This document shows positions 10,756-18,375 of a stretch of DNA of 64,000 nt, in pieces (the first letter of the stretch is position 1; every line of letters begins with the position of its first letter). The notes under the pieces are model-generated. The model was not told the origin of the DNA. It ran no database searches and saw only the letters and a program-made list of their open reading frames with translations. The DNA is from Algicella marina (lineage in GTDB: Bacteria; Pseudomonadota; Alphaproteobacteria; Rhodobacterales; Rhodobacteraceae): assembly GCF_009931615.1 (NCBI RefSeq), contig NZ_CP046620.1, forward strand, positions 558,001-622,000, given 5' to 3'. The translations under genes were made by a program, and so were the position numbers.

Positions 10756-13173
10756 TTAGGCGAAATTGAAATCGCCCGCGTCGATCAGCGTGTGATCGAA
10801 GTTAACCAGCCGGATGCGAACATCACTGAAATCGATCAGCGTATCCGCACCGGCGTCGGAAACGGAAAGCTGCCAGAAAGCCGCCGCGCCGCTGTCGATG
10901 CGGATCGTGTCCACGCCGTCCTGGAAGTCGAGAATGCGATCCGTGCCGTCGCCGGAATCGAAGACGAAGACATCCGCCCATGTACCACCGGCAAGAGTGT
11001 CGTTCCCTGCATTGCCCCAGATCGTATCACGACCGGCACCGCCACGGACGTCATCCGCGCCGTTGTCGCCACGAAGCCTGTCATTACCTGCATAGCCGAA
11101 CAGTGTATCGCTGCCATCGCGGCCTTGCAGGACATTGCGGGCACCATTGCCGTGAATGATGTCGTTGCCCGATCCACCGGTGACGTTTTCGATGCTGATG
11201 AAGGTTTCCTGGCCGGAGTTCGTGTTTTGAGAACCGGAAATGTTCAGGTTTATCCGCAGGTTGGCGCCTGAAAGGTAGCGCGCTGTGTCGATGCCTCCAC
11301 CGCCGTTGTAGATGTCATTGCCCCATCCGCCGTCCAGCGTGTCGTCGCCGGCGTGCCCTTGAAGATTGTCGTTCCCGGCAGCGCCCATCAGCAGATCGTT
11401 GCCGTCGCCGCCGCGCAGGCTGTCGTTGCCCTGACCGCCGAAAAGATTGTCGTTTCCATTGAGGCCGATCAAAGTGTCGTTGCCGTTCTTGCCGAAGGCG
11501 CGGTCGTTGCCTGCTCCGAGATTGATGACGTTGTTTGCGCCAGTGCCCCAGACGGAATCCGCACCGGAGCCGGTGGTGACGTTTTCGAAGTTGCGCACGT
11601 AGTCGGAACCATTGCCGTATCCGAGATCCTGCAGACCCCAGATGTTGAGGCGGACATCGGTGTCGTAGCTGCTGACGTAGCGAACGGTGTCGATGCCGTC
11701 TCCGCCATTGAGCGTGTCGATGCCGTTTCCGCCTTCGATGACATCGTTGCCGGCGCCACCATTGATCGTGTCGTTGCCGTCGTCCCCGAATGCGCGATCA
11801 TTACCGCCGCCGAGGTTCATGACGTCGTTGCCGTTGCCGCCGCGAACGACGTTCCGGAGGCTGTTGCCCTGGATGGTATCATTGCCGCTGCCGCTGACGA
11901 GGTTCTCGATGTCCACGCCGCGGAAGATGAACATATTGCCGTCAAGACCGCCGATATCCGAAGAGCGACCGGCCCGCAGATCAATCCGCTGATCGTAGAC
12001 GTAGCCACTGAAATCGAGCGTGTCGATGCCACCGTCATCGTAGATCGTAAAGGCAACCGGGTCGTTCTGGTTGGTGATTTGATTCAAATAGCCTGAAACG
12101 CCGACGGAGTTGAAGCCGTAGGTGGTGTCGCCGGTTCTCTGGTTGGTCGGTCTGCCGTAAAGGTCTTGAATCGCTATGATATCTGCCATCATGGGTGACA
12201 TGATGTAGGCGTAGTCGGCGTCGACGTTGGTGTTATCTGTCTGGCTGAAATAGGACATCACTGTCGCCTGCCAGCTGTCATTTAGGTAGTCGTTGTCCTG
12301 ACCGTAGATGGCGGAGCCGTTGTAGTTACCGGCGTGGCCGAGGCCGAGGGCGTGGCCGATTTCGTGGATGAAGGTCTGGAAGGTGTAGCTGTCCAGTTCG
12401 GACCCGCCGCCATCCCAGCTGGAAGATACGTTGACGTGGCTGGAAACGATGCGGCTGCCGGACAGGTTGCTCTGCGCGAAGGCACCGCTTTCGTTGTCGT
12501 CAAACGTGATGTCGGCGCCGGAAGTGACCCTTCTGAACGCGATGCCGGTGACATTTGTCCATGCCTCGAGGGCGTGGGTGGCGAGGGCTGCGCGAGCGCT
12601 GGTCAATCCGGACAGGTCAACGGTCAGTTCGCCGCCAGCACTGACGTTGAAAGAGCGGGCGCTGCCACCCCAATAGCCCTCTGTTAGTTGCTCGGCGATT
12701 TCATCGTAGGTGTAGTTGCGGGGAGGTTCCGGGGTGTCGACCTCGATGATGTAGTCGCCGTCGTAGTTGTTGTTCCAGGAATCCGCTTCGATGTAGTAGG
12801 TGCCGGTATAGCTGGCGGTGAATACGAGGCGCGAGTTGTATCCTGCGCCACCATCATCGTTCTCTGTAATGTACCCGCCGCCGGAATCGAACAGGCGCAG
12901 GTAAGGGTCGTCGAGACCATCGCCGCCGGTGGCGTCCAGCGTAATCTCGTATTGCTGACCTGCTGTCAGGTTGATGCGGACCCAATCGGTATCGCCGACG
13001 CTGAGGTAGCCCGTGAACGTGTCACCCACGTTCATGCTGTAGGCCGTGCCCGTGTTGGAAGCGGCATCGGAGCCGCTCTCGCTACGTGCAGCATAGTCGC
13101 GACCGGTGTCAGCGAGCTCTGCAAATACGCAGTCTTCGTCGTAGGGACGGAACTCGGCGCAGAGGGTACACAT
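10756..13173 (-). CDS. RTX-type serralysin-like zinc metalloprotease with N-terminal PPC domain
   Basis: An 805-aa predicted secreted protease. Residues about 40-147 form a pre-peptidase (PPC) beta-sandwich (DTDWVRINLTAGQQYEITLD). The catalytic domain has the metzincin motif HEIGHALGLGH at 270-280 and the Met-turn VMSYFS at 305-310. From about 430 onward there are many GGxGxDxLx nonapeptides that bind Ca2+, and the C-terminus (DFNFA) resembles type I secretion signals. There is no N-terminal signal peptide, which fits ABC (type I) export. No type I exporter is in the window. Start ATG at 13173 has AAGGAT upstream. Confidence 0.9.
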   Translation of the reverse strand: MCTLCAEFRPYDEDCVFAELADTGRDYAARSESGSDAASNTGTAYSMNVGDTFTGYLSVGDTDWVRINLTAGQQYEITLDATGGDGLDDPYLRLFDSGGGYITENDDGGAGYNSRLVFTASYTGTYYIEADSWNNNYDGDYIIEVDTPEPPRNYTYDEIAEQLTEGYWGGSARSFNVSAGGELTVDLSGLTSARAALATHALEAWTNVTGIAFRRVTSGADITFDDNESGAFAQSNLSGSRIVSSHVNVSSSWDGGGSELDSYTFQTFIHEIGHALGLGHAGNYNGSAIYGQDNDYLNDSWQATVMSYFSQTDNTNVDADYAYIMSPMMADIIAIQDLYGRPTNQRTGDTTYGFNSVGVSGYLNQITNQNDPVAFTIYDDGGIDTLDFSGYVYDQRIDLRAGRSSDIGGLDGNMFIFRGVDIENLVSGSGNDTIQGNSLRNVVRGGNGNDVMNLGGGNDRAFGDDGNDTINGGAGNDVIEGGNGIDTLNGGDGIDTVRYVSSYDTDVRLNIWGLQDLGYGNGSDYVRNFENVTTGSGADSVWGTGANNVINLGAGNDRAFGKNGNDTLIGLNGNDNLFGGQGNDSLRGGDGNDLLMGAAGNDNLQGHAGDDTLDGGWGNDIYNGGGGIDTARYLSGANLRINLNISGSQNTNSGQETFISIENVTGGSGNDIIHGNGARNVLQGRDGSDTLFGYAGNDRLRGDNGADDVRGGAGRDTIWGNAGNDTLAGGTWADVFVFDSGDGTDRILDFQDGVDTIRIDSGAAAFWQLSVSDAGADTLIDFSDVRIRLVNFDHTLIDAGDFNFA

Positions 13174-13212
13174 GATTGGTTATCCTTTTCCTAACGGGCA
13201 CCAGAAAACTGG

Positions 13213-13623
13213 TTACTTCTTGATGGCGTCGGGGAGACCGGCGCTTTGGAGTAGGCTGGCGGCGAAGCGTTTGTAGGCAGCGGCGTCCAGTGTCTTGTCT
13301 ACGATCGAAACGGTGAGGTCCGGGCCCTGCCGGCCGCCGCCTGCGCCGTGCCAGGCGAGGCTGGCCGAGGCTTCGGTGGGGCTGTGGGACAGCAGGGTCA
13401 GCGTGACTTTCACATCTGCCGCCTTGTCGGAGGAGGGCGCCAGCGCGACGCTGGAAGCGGGCAGCATCTCTTGCATAACCGATTGCAAGGCCAAACAAAT
13501 TTCAGCTTTCGCCTGCGGGTTCTTACCCTCACAGCCAATCACGATTCGCTGCGCCGAGGCCTGTGAAGACATGCCGGAAACTGCCATGAGAAGAGCGATG
13601 GCCCCCAGAGATTTGCGAAGCAC
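13213..13623 (-). CDS. Small exported protein of unknown function
   Basis: A 136-aa protein, if read from the GTG at 13623-13621, which has GGAGGGG 7-8 bases upstream; the frame is open to 13665. A signal peptide (LRKSLGAIALLMAVSG..ASAQR) is followed by about 110 residues with two Cys (GCEGKN and EICLAL), likely a disulfide. I do not recognise the family. It is 40 bases upstream of the RTX protease on the same strand, so the two may be cotranscribed; an inhibitor or accessory role is possible but unproven. Confidence 0.7.
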   Translation of the reverse strand: MLRKSLGAIALLMAVSGMSSQASAQRIVIGCEGKNPQAKAEICLALQSVMQEMLPASSVALAPSSDKAADVKVTLTLLSHSPTEASASLAWHGAGGGRQGPDLTVSIVDKTLDAAAYKRFAASLLQSAGLPDAIKK

Positions 13624-13932
13624 TACAGCCCCTCCCGCCACTTGCAAATTATCAGATCTGTCCATCCGATCGCAAGGTTTCGGTCGAGTTAGTACTAATT
13701 GAATGTGACCTCAATTCACTTTTTTGAGGTATTTTCGTGGCGTCGCCCCGTTATCCGAAACCCGGAAATCCGAAAGCTGGGTTTGGTATGGTTTCGGTAT
13801 GGGTTTGGTATGGCTGCGAAACCATATTCCGCTGATTTCCCGCCGATTTTGCACCGCGAAAAAAATTTTTGACCTTTTGATAAAATTCTCACAGACTTCT
13901 GTCGAGCGGCGCAAGCGGAAGGAGCCAGGGCC
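13624..13932. other. 309-base intergenic region with tandem repeats and palindromes
   Basis: No gene is visible. It holds a perfect 10-bp palindrome TTAGTACTAA (13689-13698), a 7-bp hairpin ACCTCAA/TTGAGGT (13708-13730), three tandem GTTTnGGTATGG units (13780-13813), and an AT-rich tract at 13855-13890 just before the preT gene. These are the divergent upstream regions of the 13213-13623 gene and preT, so regulatory sites are likely. Confidence 0.5.
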
Positions 13933-15279
13933 ATGAGTGAGACGGAGCGCAGAAGGGATGTGGCGGGGGCGCGACTTCCGGCGGAGGCTTACGGGGAGTT
14001 GTTTGCCGGAATCTATCCGCCGCTCGATGCGCACGAGGCCCGGGTGGAAGCCGACCGCTGCTATTTCTGCTACGACGCGCCCTGCGTTCAGGCCTGCCCA
14101 ACGGATATTGATATACCGCTGTTCATTCGTGAAATCGCGACGGGTAACCCCGATGGCTCGGCGAAGACGATCCTGAGCCAGAACATTCTCGGCGGTATGT
14201 GCGCACGGGTCTGTCCGACGGAAACGCTGTGCGAAGAGGTTTGCGTGCGGGAGGTGGCCGAGGGCCAGCCGGTGCAGATCGGGGAATTGCAGCGATACGC
14301 GACGGATCACCTGATGGCCCGGGGCGAACACCCGTTCAGCCGTGCCGCGCCGACCGGCAAGAGCGTCGGCGTGGTTGGTGCGGGACCAGCAGGGCTGGCG
14401 GCGGCGCACCGGCTGGCGATGCTCGGCCACGACGTTGTGGTGTACGAAGCGCGGCCGAAGCCCGGCGGCCTGAACGAATACGGGATCGCGGCCTACAAGG
14501 CGGTGGACGACTTCGCGCAGGAGGAAGTGGAGTTCGTCCTGAAGATCGGCGGGATCGAGATGCGATATGACCAGCCGTTGGGCAACGCCGTGACGCTGGA
14601 AGATCTGCTGGAGGCGCATGACGCGGTATTTCTCGGCATGGGATTGCCGGATGTGAACCGGCTGGGGTTGGAGGGCGAGGAAGCGGACGGGTGCCTCGAT
14701 GCCGTGGCCTATATCGAGACGCTGCGGCAATCGGACGATCTGTCGAAGCTGCCGGTTGGGCGCAACGTGGTGGTGATCGGCGGTGGCATGACTGCGATCG
14801 ACATTGCGGCGCAGGTGAAGCTTCTTGGCGCGGACAGCGTGACGATTGCCTACCGGCGCGGGCAGGACGCGATGAACGCGAGTGTCTACGAGCAGAACCA
14901 TGCGCGGAAACTGGGCGTGACCATTCGCCACTGGATGCAGCCCGAAGCGCTGATCGTCGAGGACGGCGCTGTAGTGGCTATCGACCTCGCGGCGACGACG
15001 GCGGGGCCAGAAGGGCTGCGGAAGACGGGCGAGATGGTGCGTCTGCCGGCGGATCAGGTTTTCAAGGCCATCGGGCAGGCGGGCGATGCCGGGCCGCTGG
15101 CAGGGGCCGGGATAGATATGGCCAAGGGCCGGATCGTGACGGATGAGACCGGGCGGACCAGCCATCCGAAGATCTGGGCGGGCGGAGACTGTACTGCCTC
15201 CGGCGATGATCTGACGGTGACTGCTGTGGCCGAGGGCCGGGATGCCGCCGAGGCGATCCACAAGGCGCTGATGGAATGA
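13933..15279 (+). CDS. preT: NAD(P)-dependent dihydropyrimidine dehydrogenase subunit PreT (GltD-like)
   Basis: A 448-aa flavoprotein/Fe-S subunit that passes electrons from a nicotinamide cofactor to PreA for uracil/thymine reduction. The N-terminus has CYFCYDAPCVQACPTDIDIP and CARVCPTETLCEEVC cysteine clusters. An FAD site VGVVGAGPAGLAAAHRLA follows, and a second nucleotide-binding site VVVIGGGMTAIDIA. The start is ATG 13933 with AAGGAG upstream. The preA gene lies downstream with a methyltransferase gene in between. Other GltD-like proteins are alternatives, but a preA neighbour makes PreT firm. Confidence 0.92.
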   Translation: MSETERRRDVAGARLPAEAYGELFAGIYPPLDAHEARVEADRCYFCYDAPCVQACPTDIDIPLFIREIATGNPDGSAKTILSQNILGGMCARVCPTETLCEEVCVREVAEGQPVQIGELQRYATDHLMARGEHPFSRAAPTGKSVGVVGAGPAGLAAAHRLAMLGHDVVVYEARPKPGGLNEYGIAAYKAVDDFAQEEVEFVLKIGGIEMRYDQPLGNAVTLEDLLEAHDAVFLGMGLPDVNRLGLEGEEADGCLDAVAYIETLRQSDDLSKLPVGRNVVVIGGGMTAIDIAAQVKLLGADSVTIAYRRGQDAMNASVYEQNHARKLGVTIRHWMQPEALIVEDGAVVAIDLAATTAGPEGLRKTGEMVRLPADQVFKAIGQAGDAGPLAGAGIDMAKGRIVTDETGRTSHPKIWAGGDCTASGDDLTVTAVAEGRDAAEAIHKALME

Positions 15280-15405
15280 GCGGAGCGGCTGACTGCTCGC
15301 GACGTCCGGGAAGGGCCTGACATGGGCGCCGTGTGGCATACTGCACGCGAATACGGGGTAAATCGTGGTATGCTTGCCAACATTGAAATGTTGGGGGACA
15401 TGGCG

Positions 15406-16242
15406 ATGGAACGGACAGAGGACCGGGTGGTCGCGCATTACGGCGTGGACGGGTTGATGGAACGGATCGAGGCGGCGCTGGTGGAGGCGGGGGCCGATCT
15501 GGCGGCGCTGATGCCTGCCGACCTCAAACCTGTTGACGAGTTTCACACCGGTGGGTTGCAGGCGACGGAAGACCTGCTGTCGCAACTGGAGATTTCGCCT
15601 GAGATGGCGGTGCTGGACATCGGCAGCGGGCTGGGTGGCACCGCACGGTTTCTGACCCAGCGCTTCGGGGTACGGGTGACTGGCGTGGATCTGACGCCGG
15701 AGTTCGTGGACGTGGCGACGCGGCTGAGTGCGGCGGTGGGATTGCAGGAGGCGGTGCGGTTCGAGACCGGTTCCGCCCTTGATTTGCCGGCGGCGAGCGG
15801 AAGCATCGATCTGGAGACAATGCTGCATGTCGGAATGAACATCGAGGACAAGGCGGCGCTGATGGCGGAGGTGGCGCGGGTGCTGGCGCCCGGCGGGCGA
15901 TTTGCGGTGTTCGACGTCATGCGGACGGGCGAGGGCGCGCTGGAGTTTCCTTACCCGTGGGCGGAGGAAGCGGGATTTTCCTTCGTGGCACCGCCGGAAG
16001 ACTACCTTGCAGGCGCGGAGGCCGCAGGCTTGCTGCCGGTGGCGCAGCGTGACCGTTCCGAATTCGCGTTGTCCTTCTATCGCAACGTTTTCGCAAAAAC
16101 CAAGGAAATGGGCGGGCCGCCGCCGGTGGGGTTACACCTGCTGATGCGCGGGACCGCGGGACCGAAATTGCAGAACTACATGAGAAGTGTCGAAGCGGGG
16201 CTGATCGCGCCCTGCGAGATGATCTTCGCCAAGCCGGGATAG
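15406..16242 (+). CDS. Class I SAM-dependent methyltransferase
   Basis: A 278-aa protein with the SAM-binding motif VLDIGSGLGGTARFL, an acidic residue ending strand 2 (VTGVDLTPEF) and post-motif MLHVGMNIEDKAALMAEVARVLAPGGRFAVFDVM. This is the Methyltransf_11/UbiE-type arrangement. The start is the ATG at 15406 with GGGGGA 7 bases upstream; the frame is open to 15322. It sits between preT and preA with 14 bases to preA, so it is probably in the same transcript. Substrate unknown; methylation of a pyrimidine-derived compound would be a guess. Confidence 0.85.
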   Translation: MERTEDRVVAHYGVDGLMERIEAALVEAGADLAALMPADLKPVDEFHTGGLQATEDLLSQLEISPEMAVLDIGSGLGGTARFLTQRFGVRVTGVDLTPEFVDVATRLSAAVGLQEAVRFETGSALDLPAASGSIDLETMLHVGMNIEDKAALMAEVARVLAPGGRFAVFDVMRTGEGALEFPYPWAEEAGFSFVAPPEDYLAGAEAAGLLPVAQRDRSEFALSFYRNVFAKTKEMGGPPPVGLHLLMRGTAGPKLQNYMRSVEAGLIAPCEMIFAKPG

Positions 16243-16256
16243 ATGAGGAGACAGCC

Positions 16257-17567
16257 ATGGCGGACCTGACGACCGAGTTTCTGGGGATCCGATCCCCCAA
16301 CCCCTTCTGGCTGGCCTCGGCCCCGCCGACGGACAAGGCCTATAACGTCGAAAGGGCGTTCGAGGCGGGGTGGGGCGGTGTCGTCTGGAAGACGCTGGGC
16401 GAGGCCGGACCGCCGGTGGTGAACGTGAACGGGCCGCGCTATGGCGCGATCTGGGGGGCGGACCGGCGGCTCTTGGGGCTGAACAACATCGAGTTGATCA
16501 CCGACCGCGACCTGGAGTTGAATCTGCGGGAAATGACGGAGGTGAAGAAGCGCTGGCCGGACCGCACGATCATCGCCAGCCTGATGGTGCCCTGCGAGGA
16601 GGAGCCGTGGAAGGCGATCCTCGCGCGTGTGGCGGAAACCGGTGTGGACGGGGTGGAGCTGAATTTTGGCTGCCCGCACGGGATGAGCGAGCGCGGCATG
16701 GGCAGTGCGGTGGGGCAGGTGCCGGAATACATCGAGATGGTGGCGCGTTGGTGCAAGCAGTACAGCGACCTGCCGGTGATCGTGAAGCTGACGCCGAATA
16801 TCACGGATATCCGCTATCCGGCGCGGGCGGCCAAGGCGGGCGGGGCCGATGCGGTGAGCCTGATCAATACGGTGTCGTCGATCACGGCGGTCGATCTCGA
16901 CAGTTTCGCGCCGGAGCCGACGATCGACGGCAAGGGCTCCCATGGCGGCTATTGCGGCCCGGCGGTGAAGCCGATCGCGCTGAACATGGTGGCCGAGATC
17001 GCGCGGGATGCGGAGACGGCGGGGCTGCCGATCTCGGGCATCGGCGGGATCACTACGTGGCGCGATGCGGCGGAGTATATCGCGCTGGGCTGCGGCAACG
17101 TGCAGGTGTGCACGGCGGCGATGACCTACGGCTTCAAGATCGTGCAGGAGATGATCTCGGGCCTGTCCGACTACATGGACGAGAAGGGGTTCACGAGTAT
17201 CGAGGATTTCCGGGGCCGTGCGGTGCCGAACGTGACGGACTGGCAGTACCTGAACCTCAACTACGTGACCAAGGCGCGGATCGACCAGGACAAGTGCATC
17301 AGTTGCGGGCGTTGCCATATCGCGTGCGAGGATACCTCGCATCAGGCGATCACCAACATGGTGGACGGCAAGCGGCATTTCGAGGTGATCGACGCGGAAT
17401 GCGTGGGCTGTAACCTGTGCGTCAACGTCTGCCCGGTGGAGGACTGCATCTCGATGGTGGAGCTTCCGGCGGGCGAGGTGGATGCGCGCACGGGGCAGAC
17501 GGTGCGCGAGGACTATGCCAACTGGACCACGCACCCGAACAATCCGAGTGCGCGTGCGGCGGAATAG
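16257..17567 (+). CDS. preA: NAD-dependent dihydropyrimidine dehydrogenase subunit PreA
   Basis: A 436-aa FMN/Fe-S subunit that reduces uracil and thymine. The dihydroorotate-dehydrogenase-like barrel opens LTTEFLGIRSPNPFWLASAPPT and has NFGCPHGMSERGMG and ISGIGGITTWRDAAEYI. The C-terminus carries two 4Fe-4S clusters: CISCGRCHIACEDTSHQAI and CVGCNLCVNVCPVEDC. The length matches the family. A good ribosome site lies before the ATG. Confidence 0.95.
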   Translation: MADLTTEFLGIRSPNPFWLASAPPTDKAYNVERAFEAGWGGVVWKTLGEAGPPVVNVNGPRYGAIWGADRRLLGLNNIELITDRDLELNLREMTEVKKRWPDRTIIASLMVPCEEEPWKAILARVAETGVDGVELNFGCPHGMSERGMGSAVGQVPEYIEMVARWCKQYSDLPVIVKLTPNITDIRYPARAAKAGGADAVSLINTVSSITAVDLDSFAPEPTIDGKGSHGGYCGPAVKPIALNMVAEIARDAETAGLPISGIGGITTWRDAAEYIALGCGNVQVCTAAMTYGFKIVQEMISGLSDYMDEKGFTSIEDFRGRAVPNVTDWQYLNLNYVTKARIDQDKCISCGRCHIACEDTSHQAITNMVDGKRHFEVIDAECVGCNLCVNVCPVEDCISMVELPAGEVDARTGQTVREDYANWTTHPNNPSARAAE

Positions 17568-17570
17568 GCG

Positions 17571-18248
17571 TCAGCCCATACTGGCCTGATTGCGGCGGAG
17601 GGCGGCGCGGCGGGTGTCGTCGCGCCAGCTCCAGTAGGCGGCGACGGCCCATGTCAGGCAGTAGGCGCCGCCCAGCCCGAGAATGACGGTACCGCTGACG
17701 GGGCCGATGGCGGCGCGTTCCAGCAACTGTGAGAAGCTCTCCAGCGGTTCGGGGTGGACGAGCAGTTTGCCGCAATAGGCTGTTGTCTGGATCAGCAGTA
17801 TCCACAGGTAGTTTCGCCGGATGCGGCGGCCGATCGCGACCCAGATCGAGACGTGGTAGCGGGGCTGCCAGTAATCCTCCGCCAGGGTGCGTTGCCAGCC
17901 TTCCTCCATGTGGAGATCGCCGTCGTGCAGCATCGGCGCGTAGAAATGCGTTTCCATCCAGCGGCAACGGGCACGCCAGACGTTGAAGTATCGGTAGCGC
18001 CGGGCCTCCAGCATCAGGAAGAAGACGATGAGGATGCCGACGAGAACCAGCGGCAGCGGTGAGGCGACGGGCGAAGAGAACGAGATCGACAGGGCGATGC
18101 CGAGGGTGACGACGGCCCAGTTGGTGGTGGTGTCGAGGCGGGTGCGCCAGATCGTGGAGCGGTAGACCTCGCCCCGGTAGAGGTGGGCGACAGCGCCAAT
18201 TTCGGCCGCGTCGAATGCCTTGCGTTCGGTTAACCCGCCTTTTGACAT
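17571..18248 (-). CDS. DUF2270 predicted integral membrane protein
   Basis: A 225-aa membrane protein. The central motif RYRYFNVWRARCRWMETHFYAPML and EDYWQPRYHVSIWVAIGRRIRRNY are what I know as DUF2270. Hydrophobic segments lie near residues 44-78 (two helices), 150-165 and 185-205. The start at 18248 has GGGAG upstream; the frame extends to 18323. It converges with preA, 3 bases apart, and nothing in the context indicates a role. Confidence 0.8.
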   Translation of the reverse strand: MSKGGLTERKAFDAAEIGAVAHLYRGEVYRSTIWRTRLDTTTNWAVVTLGIALSISFSSPVASPLPLVLVGILIVFFLMLEARRYRYFNVWRARCRWMETHFYAPMLHDGDLHMEEGWQRTLAEDYWQPRYHVSIWVAIGRRIRRNYLWILLIQTTAYCGKLLVHPEPLESFSQLLERAAIGPVSGTVILGLGGAYCLTWAVAAYWSWRDDTRRAALRRNQASMG

Positions 18249-18375
18249 GTTTTCAGTCTCCCGGCCTCCATGATGCACGCAGGCTCGGCTTCGGGCAAGT
18301 TCCGGCCATCGTCCGTGTTGCATTGAATCGGGAGATGCGCTGATCTGAAAGCGGTTTGGCTTTGGGGGTTAACGG

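Noticed and set aside
10756-13173. Long plus-strand frames opposite the RTX gene
   Set aside because: They mirror the repeated GGxGxD codons on the other strand; the minus strand has the HEIGHALGLGH motif and full calcium repeats.
13862-13890. RutR-like half site (TTGACC) and a TTGATAAAAT stretch upstream of preT
   Set aside because: Only one half matches the TTGACCA-N2-TGGTCAA palindrome; too weak to call an operator.
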